Assembly (NCBI GenBank): GCA_965230045.1
Contig: OZ245940.1
Coordinates: forward strand, 310,001-374,000
DNA from: G963662905 sp965230045
GTDB taxonomy: Bacteria; Bacteroidota; Bacteroidia; Bacteroidales; WRLA01
DNA: 64,000 nt
Direction: 5' to 3'
In this document: piece after piece, positions 25,732-33,750 of the stretch
How the letters are laid out: each line of letters opens with the position of its first letter
Numbering within the stretch: the first letter of the stretch is position 1
Program-made: the position numbers and the translations under genes
Notes under the pieces: model-generated
What the model was told of the DNA's origin: nothing
Database searches by the model: none
What the model saw: the letters and a program-made list of their open reading frames with translations, nothing else

Positions 25732-26142
25732 ATGATTACCATACAAACAAATTATCAGGGACAACTCAGAACCCGGGCACGCCACGTGCAGTCCGGCGAG
25801 GAATTAACAACCGATGCTCCGGTTGACAATCAGGGAAAAGGCGAATTTTTCTCTCCAACAGACCTTGTAGCCACAGCCTTGGGAAGCTGCATGATTACCA
25901 TTATGGGCATTGCAGCCCGTACACATAATTTCAATATTGACGGAACCGTAGCCGATATCACAAAAATCATGGCATCGGAGCCACGCAGGATTTCAGAGGT
26001 AATCATCCACCTGAAATTTCCTCAGGACCAAAAATACAGCGACAAAGAGAAAAAAATCATTGAAGCGGCGGCTTACTCCTGCCCTGTTTGTCAAAGCCTG
26101 CATCCCGACCTGAAAAAAACTATTTTCTTTCACTACTCATAA
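25732..26142 (+). CDS. OsmC/Ohr-family protein
   Basis: 136-residue cytoplasmic protein of the OsmC fold, which reduces organic hydroperoxides with a pair of cysteines. Cys53 (ATALGSCMITIMG) and Cys117 (YSCPVCQSLHP) are in the expected places, with a third Cys at 120. I chose the ATG at 25732, preceded by AGGAAA; the longer TTG frame from 25690 would begin upstream of the -7 box. The thioesterase gene follows four bases later, so the two form an operon. Confidence 0.92.
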   Translation: MITIQTNYQGQLRTRARHVQSGEELTTDAPVDNQGKGEFFSPTDLVATALGSCMITIMGIAARTHNFNIDGTVADITKIMASEPRRISEVIIHLKFPQDQKYSDKEKKIIEAAAYSCPVCQSLHPDLKKTIFFHYS

Positions 26143-26146
26143 ACCT

Positions 26147-26533
26147 ATGGAAATCAACATTAAAGAAAACAGCTCTTTTGTACTCGAAGAAACCGTAAAA
26201 TTCGAAACGACTGCCAAAGCGGTTGGATCGGGTTTACTCGAAGTTTTTGCCACACCGGCAATGATTGCCCTGATGGAAAAAACAGCAATGATGGCCGTAA
26301 GCGAACAAATGCCGGAAGGATTTAATACGGTGGGCACGCGTGTGGAAGTGGACCACATTAAAGCCACGCCACTGGGAATGAAAGTACGCTGCGAAGCCAA
26401 ATTAAAAGCACAGGATGGCCGGAAACTGGAATTTGAAGTTGTTGCACAAGATGAAAGCGGCCTGATTGGCAAAGGCTTGCATACGCGTTTCATTATAAAT
26501 GAAGAACGTTTTATGCAAAAAATTGCGCAATAG
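26147..26533 (+). CDS. Hotdog-fold thioesterase, FlK-like
   Basis: 128-residue single-hotdog protein. Thr36, Glu44 and His70 (ATPAMIALMEKTAMM, GTRVEVDHIKATPLG) coincide in spacing with the catalytic Thr/Glu/His triad of fluoroacetyl-CoA thioesterase FlK, so an acyl-CoA thioesterase role is likely. The substrate is unknown; fluoroacetate itself is improbable. Members are widespread and mostly uncharacterised. It is second in an operon with the OsmC-family gene and converges on dtd with only two bases between stops. Confidence 0.88.
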   Translation: MEINIKENSSFVLEETVKFETTAKAVGSGLLEVFATPAMIALMEKTAMMAVSEQMPEGFNTVGTRVEVDHIKATPLGMKVRCEAKLKAQDGRKLEFEVVAQDESGLIGKGLHTRFIINEERFMQKIAQ

Positions 26534-26535
26534 GC

Positions 26536-26988
26536 TTATTCCCTGTTTTGCGAATCGATTAAAATTGTTACGGGGCCGTCATTAATGAGATGAACTTTCA
26601 TTTCGGCGCCAAAAATACCGCATTGAGATGGCTTGCCTGTAAAGGCGGCCATTTTTTCTTTAAAAAGCTCGTATAAAGGAATGGCTTTTTCGGGACGGGC
26701 CGCTTTTATATAGCTGGGACGATTGCCTTTTTTTGTGCTGGCATGCAGCGTAAACTGGCTCACAACCAATGCGTCGGCACCTACATCCAAAAGGGAACGG
26801 TTCATCATGCCTTCATCATCGGGAAAAATACGCATACGGCTGATTTTACCACAAAGCCAATCCACATCCAATTCATTATCAGCATCTTCAATGCCCAACA
26901 AAATAAGGAGCCCTGTACCAATCTGTCCGTTTATTTTTCCTTCAATTTCAACTTTCGCTTCCGAAACGCGCTGAATTACTACCTTCAT
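26536..26988 (-). CDS. dtd: D-aminoacyl-tRNA deacylase
   Basis: 150-residue homodimeric enzyme that hydrolyses D-amino acids (and glycine) from mischarged tRNA. The two active-site motifs are present: SQFTLHASTKKGNRPSY and the NDGPVTILID stretch with the Gly-Pro pair that gives chiral selectivity. Length is normal. Its first 41 bases overlap the 3' end of the upstream DUF255 gene in another frame, so the two are translationally linked. Confidence 0.96.
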   Translation of the reverse strand: MKVVIQRVSEAKVEIEGKINGQIGTGLLILLGIEDADNELDVDWLCGKISRMRIFPDDEGMMNRSLLDVGADALVVSQFTLHASTKKGNRPSYIKAARPEKAIPLYELFKEKMAAFTGKPSQCGIFGAEMKVHLINDGPVTILIDSQNRE

Positions 26989-28957
26989 AAAATTTCATTT
27001 TTTCGATAACTTCACCTACATCATTTGTTGCCAAAAAGCAGGCATTCTGATGGCAAAGGTAATATTCATACGAATTGTCTGCATCTTCCGCTTGAGGAAT
27101 ACTGACTACATAAGGCATCTGCATGCGGAAATCCAGGATATTTGATGCATCGAAATGCCTCATTTTCAATATAAAAACAGTTTGTGTGCTTTTGAGGAGC
27201 AAAGCCGCCCATTCCGAAAATGCCGGCAAATGTTCGTCCATCTTTGCCGAAACATTTTGCAACATCTGCATGCTCATATCCTGCCAGTGATGTTCGCCGG
27301 TGATGAGGAACAATTCATAAAATGAATGTGCCAAAACCGCATTGGAGCTGGGCGTGACATTATCGTAAAACTCCTGTTTGCGCACCGAAAGCTGCTGTTC
27401 CTGACGGTGGGTATAAAAATACATTCCACTTGCCTGATCCAGAAAATTATGAATACAATATTGGGCCAGCTCCTTTGCGGCATTCAGATACCCCTCCTGA
27501 AAACTAAGCTGATATAAATGAAGCAAAGCCCTGATTGTGAATGCATAATCATCGAGAAATGCAAGAATACTGCTTTTCCCCTGCTTGTGGATCCGGTACA
27601 AACCGCCATCCTCTGCGCGGAATATACGCAGCATGTTATTGGCCAGTTGCAACGCCTTTTCAAGATATTCATTTTGCGAAGAAGCTTCGTAAAGATGAAG
27701 CAAACCCTCCAGCATCAAAGCATTCCACGAGCAGATTTGTTTGTCGTCCCGTGCCGGCCTGACGCGTTTTGAACGGGCATCAAAAAGGGCATTTTTCGCT
27801 TTCTCAAGATCAGGTGCAAAGGTGTTGATATTGCGTTGCCGGGCAAATTCACCGGGCGTCATTTCGGCGTATAAAATGTTCTTTCCGTTTTCCCACAGAC
27901 CTCTGTCGCCAATTCCAAAATAATCTTTTAAAATCTTGGCATCTTCTTGCAAAAGCTTGTTGAATTCCTGATCTGTCCAAACATAAAAAGCGCCCTCCTC
28001 CCCTTCGCTATCGGCATCAAGCGACGAGCAAAACAGACCTTCGGGAGATTTTAGCTCACGCTCCAAAAAAGCAAAACTTTCTTTCGCTGTTTTGAGATAA
28101 AACTCCTGTTTAAACGACTTTGCCGCCCGGGCATACAGTCCAATAAGCTGGGCATTATCGTAAAGCATCTTTTCGAAATGTGGCACTTTCCAGAGCCGGT
28201 CGGTGCTGTAGCGCGCAAAACCGCCGCCAACGGCATCGTACAATCCTCCCAAAGCCATTTTTCTCAGCGTGATATCGACAAAACCCCTGATTTTTTCATC
28301 ATCAAAATGCAATTGATAATCGTGTAAAAAGGAAATGCTTACGGGCATCGGGAATTTCGGTGCGCCCTTAAATCCTCCATCCAACATATCAAATTGATTT
28401 TGCCAGCTTTTCAGCGATTTTGTGAGATTTTTGAGGTTGGTTTTCTGCTTTCTGTAGGGAAGCACCGCAATGGATTCCAAGCCTTTTTGCAATTGGGCGG
28501 CTTGTTCCATTAAATCATGAAAACGGTTTTTGTAGAGGGACGCCACAGACTGCAAAACGCCCATCCATTGGTTTTTCCGAAAATACGTTCCGCCCCAAAC
28601 CGGCTTACCGTCGGGCAAAGCAAAACAATTTAACGGCCATCCGCCCTGTCCCTGCATCATTTGCACGGCCTCCATATAATAAGCATCCACATCGGGCCGC
28701 TCTTCACGATCCACTTTAATGCAGATAAAACGTTCATTCATGAGTTTTGCCACTTCCTCATCTTCAAAGGATTCCTTTTCCATCACGTGGCACCAGTGGC
28801 AAGCCGCATAACCAATAGAAATCAAAATCAGTTTTTGCTCTTGTTTTGCCAGTCCGAGGCTTTCGTCCGACCAGGGAAGCCAGTTTACAGGATTATGGGC
28901 ATGTTGCAGCAGGTAGGGGCTGCTTTGGTTTATGAGTTTATTGGTGTGTTTGGGCAT
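26948..28957 (-). CDS. DUF255/thioredoxin-like plus glycosidase-fold protein (YyaL/SSP411 family)
   Basis: 669 residues. The N-terminal thioredoxin-like domain (about 1-165) has the family hallmark SPYLLQHAHNPVNWLPW and the CxxC pair Cys53-His-Trp-Cys56. The rest is an alpha/alpha-barrel of the N-acylglucosamine 2-epimerase/six-hairpin type (about 200-560). The family is conserved from bacteria to human SPATA20 but its biochemical role is not established. It overlaps the upstream TPR gene by one base and the downstream dtd gene by 41 bases. Confidence 0.92.
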   Translation of the reverse strand: MPKHTNKLINQSSPYLLQHAHNPVNWLPWSDESLGLAKQEQKLILISIGYAACHWCHVMEKESFEDEEVAKLMNERFICIKVDREERPDVDAYYMEAVQMMQGQGGWPLNCFALPDGKPVWGGTYFRKNQWMGVLQSVASLYKNRFHDLMEQAAQLQKGLESIAVLPYRKQKTNLKNLTKSLKSWQNQFDMLDGGFKGAPKFPMPVSISFLHDYQLHFDDEKIRGFVDITLRKMALGGLYDAVGGGFARYSTDRLWKVPHFEKMLYDNAQLIGLYARAAKSFKQEFYLKTAKESFAFLERELKSPEGLFCSSLDADSEGEEGAFYVWTDQEFNKLLQEDAKILKDYFGIGDRGLWENGKNILYAEMTPGEFARQRNINTFAPDLEKAKNALFDARSKRVRPARDDKQICSWNALMLEGLLHLYEASSQNEYLEKALQLANNMLRIFRAEDGGLYRIHKQGKSSILAFLDDYAFTIRALLHLYQLSFQEGYLNAAKELAQYCIHNFLDQASGMYFYTHRQEQQLSVRKQEFYDNVTPSSNAVLAHSFYELFLITGEHHWQDMSMQMLQNVSAKMDEHLPAFSEWAALLLKSTQTVFILKMRHFDASNILDFRMQMPYVVSIPQAEDADNSYEYYLCHQNACFLATNDVGEVIEKMKFYEGSNSARFGSES

Positions 28958-30495
28958 TATTCTGTTTTTTCCAGCCGGTGCATTCCCGCCTTGGCTTTTT
29001 GCTTGATACTGCCCTCATATTGATCAAAACTCATTTTTTTAACCATCTTATAATACTCTTTGGCTTTTTCAAATTCGCCCTGGTTTTCATAAATCAATCC
29101 AGATTTCAGGGCTGCATTTGCGGCGTAGTAAAAATGATCATCCCGGCCTTCATCAACCGTACGGGCATAATTCTTCAGCGCCTCATCAAATTGTCCGCTT
29201 TCGTGATACGCCCGTGCCAAACGGTAGGTATGCTCCAGCGAATCTTCATGGTCGCGCAAAGAAGAACAGCATTGAGTGCTTTCCAGTTCACTTATTGCAC
29301 GCTTTAAATAACCTCCGTCAAAAAGCATCCGTCCGCGAAGAATACAGATATTTGGGACACGGTCGTCTTTATAATAGTCTTTGGCAACTTTGTCCGGCTC
29401 TACATCGGTTTCTCCTATTTCTCCAATCAATGATTTATATTTTTGATATTCAGGGATATCACCATGTATATAAGCATTCCAGCTCGCCTGCATAGCTGCC
29501 GATTTCAAAAAATTTCTCCCTTCAAATTCAATAATATATTTTTGGAGGTATAAGCCTGCCCTAGGATCGAGTGCATGCAAATACGCTTTTCCGAGCATGA
29601 AATCGAGATAATGCATGGGGTAATACTGTGGATCATCAGCCGGATATTTTTCAAGCAGGCTTATCGCCATATCATTTTCGCCTGTTTTCATCAAAAGCTT
29701 GGCATAGATATAAACCATGATGGGGGAAAAATCTTTGGAATCAGGTTCTGCACAATGTTTTCCAACGATATCGCGAAGACCGGCCGCTTGTTGCATATCT
29801 TTTTGCAGGTTCAAGTGAATGAAGGATAAAAAGAGAAGGCTTTGTGCCCTTAAATGAGCATAGCGTTGTGTAGTCAGTGCCGAATCAAGCACCTCAGAAA
29901 GCTCTTTAATTCCCTGATCCATATCCCCATCAACACCAACAAAATCGGTAACCCAGCGATAATTTTCAGGTACAGACCCTACCAGTGTATGCAAAAATCC
30001 CAGGCCGATAAGGTTGGGAAGAAAATCGGGGAAATTTTCCTGGTTCTCTTCCAGGAGTTTATATGCACGGCGCACTTCAAAAAAGGCGGAAAAATATTCC
30101 TTAAACTTCAAACGGGAAAACGCCCATTGGACATTTAGTTCGGCAATGGCATAACGAAAGTAAGGACTGTTCTGATCGCCCTTTTGAAGCAAATTAATAC
30201 GCCGGGATTTATTCTTTTCCAGTTCATCAAAGAGGTCTTCATTTTCCGAAATAAGGATTTTCAAAAAATCGATGCTGTTTTCAATATGGTATATGGCCAG
30301 GTTTTGCGGATTCCGTTGTTTTTCATTTTGCAGGATTTGTTCGGCAACGTCAAAACGCAGCCTTCCGGTTTCCTGATAAGCTTTAATTATTTTGGGGTTA
30401 TAATCAAATACATATTGCCCCGCAGCCTGCAGGTTCAAAAAGATAAATACCGTTAAGATAAGCACATAGTGCAATAAGTTAGAGGCTTTGAACAT
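28957..30495 (-). CDS. Exported tetratricopeptide-repeat protein
   Basis: 512 residues from the ATG at 30495, which gives a clean signal peptide (MFKASNLLHYVLILTVFIFL, cleavage near AAGQ); a longer frame to 30543 adds a non-signal leader. The mature protein is helical with TPR-like repeats, clearest near the C-terminus (ESGQFDEALKNYARTVDEG, NQGEFEKAKEYYKMVKK). Probably a periplasmic or surface scaffold. No enzymatic motif. First gene of the operon with the DUF255 gene and dtd (TAATG junction). Confidence 0.85.
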   Translation of the reverse strand: MFKASNLLHYVLILTVFIFLNLQAAGQYVFDYNPKIIKAYQETGRLRFDVAEQILQNEKQRNPQNLAIYHIENSIDFLKILISENEDLFDELEKNKSRRINLLQKGDQNSPYFRYAIAELNVQWAFSRLKFKEYFSAFFEVRRAYKLLEENQENFPDFLPNLIGLGFLHTLVGSVPENYRWVTDFVGVDGDMDQGIKELSEVLDSALTTQRYAHLRAQSLLFLSFIHLNLQKDMQQAAGLRDIVGKHCAEPDSKDFSPIMVYIYAKLLMKTGENDMAISLLEKYPADDPQYYPMHYLDFMLGKAYLHALDPRAGLYLQKYIIEFEGRNFLKSAAMQASWNAYIHGDIPEYQKYKSLIGEIGETDVEPDKVAKDYYKDDRVPNICILRGRMLFDGGYLKRAISELESTQCCSSLRDHEDSLEHTYRLARAYHESGQFDEALKNYARTVDEGRDDHFYYAANAALKSGLIYENQGEFEKAKEYYKMVKKMSFDQYEGSIKQKAKAGMHRLEKTE

Positions 30496-30573
30496 AATGC
30501 AAGTATATACAAAAAAACCGGAAACAGGCTGTTTGAGCAGCACATTTCCGGCATCAGGGGAAAATATATTTGT

Positions 30574-31380
30574 TTATTCTTCTCCTGGATTTCCTCCGTT
30601 CACAATTTCTTCAATTGAATCATCAACCAGGATACGTCCGCAATATTCACAAACAATAATTTTTTTGTGCATCCGGATATCGAGTTGGTGCTGAGGGGGA
30701 ATTTTGTTAAAGCAACCGCCACAGGCATCGCGCTCTATTTTAACAACAGCCAGCCCGTTGCGTGCATTTTTGCGGATTCGGGTATAAGCTGTGGCAAGGC
30801 GGTCTTCAACCAAAGTTTTTAATTCTTCGGAACGGGCAAGCAGGTTTTTTTCTTCCTTTTCTGTTTCGGTAACAATGTCTTCCAGTTCAGACTGCTTGAT
30901 TTCCAGATCGCTTTTACGCTCGCTGAGTTTTTGCTGTGCTTCGGTAATTTCTCTGTTACGCCCTTCGACAATAGCCTTAAATTCCTTGATACGTTTTTCT
31001 GAAAGCTGGATTTCAAGGTTTTGATATTCAATTTCTTTTGAAAGGGAATCGTATTCACGGTTATTGCGGACATTCATTTGCTGCTCTTCATATTTTTTGA
31101 TGAGTGCTTTGCTGTCCTTGATTGCGATTTCTTTTTCTTTTACTTTCTTTTCGTGATCGCTGATATCGGCAATATATTTATCGATGCGTGTTTGCAAGCC
31201 TTCAATTTCATCTTCCAGGTCTTCAACCTCCAGGGGCAGCTCACCTCTAACGATGCGGATATTATCAATTTGTGAATCCATTTGTTGCAAGCTGAGCAGG
31301 GCAACCAGTTTTTTTTCAACCAGATTTACAACCGATTCTTCGCTGCCGGTATTTGGATCTTGTACTTTATCATGAGTCAT
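30574..31380 (-). CDS. Coiled-coil protein with C4-type zinc ribbon (COG1579 family)
   Basis: 268 residues: a long antiparallel coiled coil (about 25-200) followed by a zinc ribbon with CGGC and CEYC pairs (residues about 220-250, RDACGGCFNKIPPQ and VCEYCGRILVD). Related to the chlamydial CT398 and other COG1579 proteins, proposed to act as scaffolds or nucleic-acid binders; function unproven. It lies 19 bases after the Nif3-like gene, a pairing I recall as frequent in Bacteroidota. Confidence 0.9.
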   Translation of the reverse strand: MTHDKVQDPNTGSEESVVNLVEKKLVALLSLQQMDSQIDNIRIVRGELPLEVEDLEDEIEGLQTRIDKYIADISDHEKKVKEKEIAIKDSKALIKKYEEQQMNVRNNREYDSLSKEIEYQNLEIQLSEKRIKEFKAIVEGRNREITEAQQKLSERKSDLEIKQSELEDIVTETEKEEKNLLARSEELKTLVEDRLATAYTRIRKNARNGLAVVKIERDACGGCFNKIPPQHQLDIRMHKKIIVCEYCGRILVDDSIEEIVNGGNPGEE

Positions 31381-31399
31381 AGTACTGAAATTTAATTAA

Positions 31400-32503
31400 T
31401 TAACAATAATTAACTGCATTGGTTTTCACCTTCGAAATAAGGAGTGCAAAACTACTAAATTTTTCATTAAGTAGCTCATATAAAAGTTGTTTTGCAAATT
31501 GTTCGCTTTCGTAATGCCCAAAATCGCCCATAAGAAATTTTCCCTCGGGCAGGAAAAAATCGTGGTATTTCAGGTCGCCTGTTAAAAACGCATCTACTCC
31601 GGAGCGCATGGCATCGCGGATCAAAAAACTGCCTGATCCGCCACACAAAGCCACTTTTTGGATCATTTTTCCCGTAAACGGTGAATGGCGCAATACCGGC
31701 AAATCCAGTATTTTTTTCACATGTTGCAAAAATGCATCCTCCTGCATCGCATCGTCAAATTCGGCAATCATTCCCGATCCGGCCATATCCCAGCTGTTTT
31801 CTATCGGATAGATATCGTAGGCAACCTCTTCATAAGGATGAGCCTTTATAAGGCTACTAATGATCCGTGCTTCAAGAAAATCAGGAAATACCGTTTCGAT
31901 GCGGCATTCTTTTTCGTGGTGTATTTTCCCTTTATCGCCAACAAAAGGCTTGGTGTTTTCGCCTGCGCGAAACGTACCGATACCTTCTGTGTTAAAACTA
32001 CAGGCATCATAGTTCCCGATCTGCCCGGCTCCAGCTTCAAACAGGCTTTCGCGCAGCTTATCGGCATATGCCAAGGGGCAGAATGTGACCAGCTTTTTTA
32101 AACGGCCATTGAGCGGACGAAGTATTTTCACAGGTTTAGCGCCCAGCTTCAGCGCCAGGATATGATTTACCCCTTTAAACGTATTGTCCAGGTTTGTATG
32201 GGCTGCATAAAGTGCAATATCATGCTTTAAAGCCTTGATAAGGATTCGTTCGGTTTCGCTTCCACCCGTAAAGCGTTTTAAGGCACGAAATACAGGCGGA
32301 TGGTGCGCAACAATCAGGTTGCATTTCTTTTCAATAGCCTCGTTTACAACCTCCTCGGTAATATCAAGGCATATAAGTACTGCCTTCACAATCATTTTAG
32401 GGTTTCCGGCAATCAGGCCGGCATTATCATAATCTTCCTGCAATGCCGTTGGAGCAAAAGCTTCAATGGCCATACACACATCATTAACTGCAATTTCTTT
32501 CAT
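31400..32503 (-). CDS. Nif3-like dinuclear metal centre protein (YbgI/SA1388 family)
   Basis: 367 residues from the ATG at 32503 (a TTG at 32521 would add six residues). The N-terminal and C-terminal halves form the Nif3 fold with metal-binding His in VAHHPPVF and in the C-terminal GDLKYHDF and MGDFGHYESE stretches. Between them is an inserted PII/CutA-like domain (about 130-230), as in the long form of the family. Proposed hydrolase or GTP cyclohydrolase-related activity is not proven. In operon with the zinc-ribbon coiled-coil gene and divergent from lpxK. Confidence 0.9.
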   Translation of the reverse strand: MKEIAVNDVCMAIEAFAPTALQEDYDNAGLIAGNPKMIVKAVLICLDITEEVVNEAIEKKCNLIVAHHPPVFRALKRFTGGSETERILIKALKHDIALYAAHTNLDNTFKGVNHILALKLGAKPVKILRPLNGRLKKLVTFCPLAYADKLRESLFEAGAGQIGNYDACSFNTEGIGTFRAGENTKPFVGDKGKIHHEKECRIETVFPDFLEARIISSLIKAHPYEEVAYDIYPIENSWDMAGSGMIAEFDDAMQEDAFLQHVKKILDLPVLRHSPFTGKMIQKVALCGGSGSFLIRDAMRSGVDAFLTGDLKYHDFFLPEGKFLMGDFGHYESEQFAKQLLYELLNEKFSSFALLISKVKTNAVNYC

Positions 32504-32538
32504 TTCAAAAACTTTCTTCAAACTTATAGTTTAATAAA

Positions 32539-32569
32539 ATTGCCAAATTAACAAGAATTCTTAACTTTA
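32539..32569 (+). promoter_or_regulatory. Promoter of lpxK, predicted leaderless
   Basis: ATTG (32539-32542), a 19-base spacer and TAACTTTA (32562-32569) fit the Bacteroidota promoter with one mismatch in each box. The ATG begins only five bases later, so transcription would start at or next to the start codon. Confidence 0.5.
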
Positions 32570-32574
32570 TCGCG

Positions 32575-33648
32575 ATGAATCCCGAGAAACTGCTTTTAGC
32601 TCCGTTTGCCCTTATATACGGATCTGTAGCGTACATCCGAAACAAACTTTACGATTGGAATGTTTTCCGAAGCACTTCCTTTCCACAGGCTGTAGTGTGC
32701 ATTGGTAACTTATCGATGGGCGGCACGGGAAAAACACCCCATGTAGAATACCTGATAAGGCTCCTCGACAAACATAATACGAAATGCTGCACATTAAGCC
32801 GAGGATACGGGCGAAAAACCAAAGGATTTATTGAAGCAAACAAAGATACCGGCTATTTGGAAATAGGTGATGAACCATCTCAGTATCAGGCAAAATTTCC
32901 TAACATCCCGGTTTATGTTTGTGAAAAACGCGTTTTGGGCATAAAAAAAATAAGGAAAAACAATAAAAACAAGAAGCGCACAATACTGCTTGATGATGCA
33001 TTTCAGCACCGAAGCGTGAAGGCCGGGCTAAATATCATGTTAACCGACTATCACCGCATATACACACGGAATTATGTTTTTCCTATGGGAAACCTCAGAG
33101 AATTCCGTTTTGGGGTAAGAAGGGCGGATATAATAATCATCACGAAGACCGGACCGGTACTTTCTCCCATTACGCGCAAGATGATTCTGGATGAAATTAA
33201 GCCCAAACCACATCAAAAAGTTTATTTCAGTTTCATCAAATACAACAATTTGACCCCTTTGCCGGGCATCAGCAAGCAAGAGTACAAAAAATCCATTAAT
33301 ACCATTTTGCTCCTTGCCGGAATTGCCAATCCCTATCCATTGGAATACCATCTCAGAAAGGATTGCTATGAGCTCCAAACGATCAAATTCCCCGATCATT
33401 ATCAATTCAAGGTTCAGGATATTAAAATGCTTTTGGAGCGTTTCGATAATGTGTTCTCACAAAACAAAATCATCGTAACTACCGAAAAAGACGCAATGCG
33501 CCTGCAGCAACCCGAGATTTTAAAACTACTTGAAGGCTATCCTGTTTTTTATGTCCCGATCCGCATAAAATTCCATGATGAGGATGGCAACTTGTTTGAT
33601 CAGCAGGTTTTAGATTACATACGTTCAGAAAACAACAAACCTTCCTGA
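32575..33648 (+). CDS. lpxK: Tetraacyldisaccharide 4'-kinase LpxK
   Basis: 357-residue inner-membrane-associated kinase that phosphorylates the 4' position of the lipid A disaccharide in the sixth step of the Raetz pathway. The N-terminal membrane-binding helix is followed by the P-loop at residues 44-54 (GNLSMGGTGKT), the SRGYGR motif and the LLDDAFQHR active-site motif (Asp140, Asp141, His145). Length is normal. It is the only Raetz-pathway enzyme besides the LpxL-like acyltransferase in the window and supports a Gram-negative envelope. Confidence 0.96.
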   Translation: MNPEKLLLAPFALIYGSVAYIRNKLYDWNVFRSTSFPQAVVCIGNLSMGGTGKTPHVEYLIRLLDKHNTKCCTLSRGYGRKTKGFIEANKDTGYLEIGDEPSQYQAKFPNIPVYVCEKRVLGIKKIRKNNKNKKRTILLDDAFQHRSVKAGLNIMLTDYHRIYTRNYVFPMGNLREFRFGVRRADIIIITKTGPVLSPITRKMILDEIKPKPHQKVYFSFIKYNNLTPLPGISKQEYKKSINTILLLAGIANPYPLEYHLRKDCYELQTIKFPDHYQFKVQDIKMLLERFDNVFSQNKIIVTTEKDAMRLQQPEILKLLEGYPVFYVPIRIKFHDEDGNLFDQQVLDYIRSENNKPS

Positions 33649-33696
33649 GAGATAAACCCTCTTTATCCTCCTGCAATCCTTTTAACCCGTAAAAGC

Positions 33697-33727
33697 ACAA
33701 AAAACCCCACACAAATTGTGCAGGGTT
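33697..33727 (-). terminator. Terminator after the PPIase gene
   Basis: On the minus strand AACCCTGCACAA and TTGTGTGGGGTT form a stem with a small internal mismatch and a tight loop, followed by a T run. It lies just beyond the foldase stop and may also slow transcripts arriving from lpxK. Confidence 0.75.
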
Positions 33728-33750
33728 CTTTTATAATTGTTTGTGCGTGT

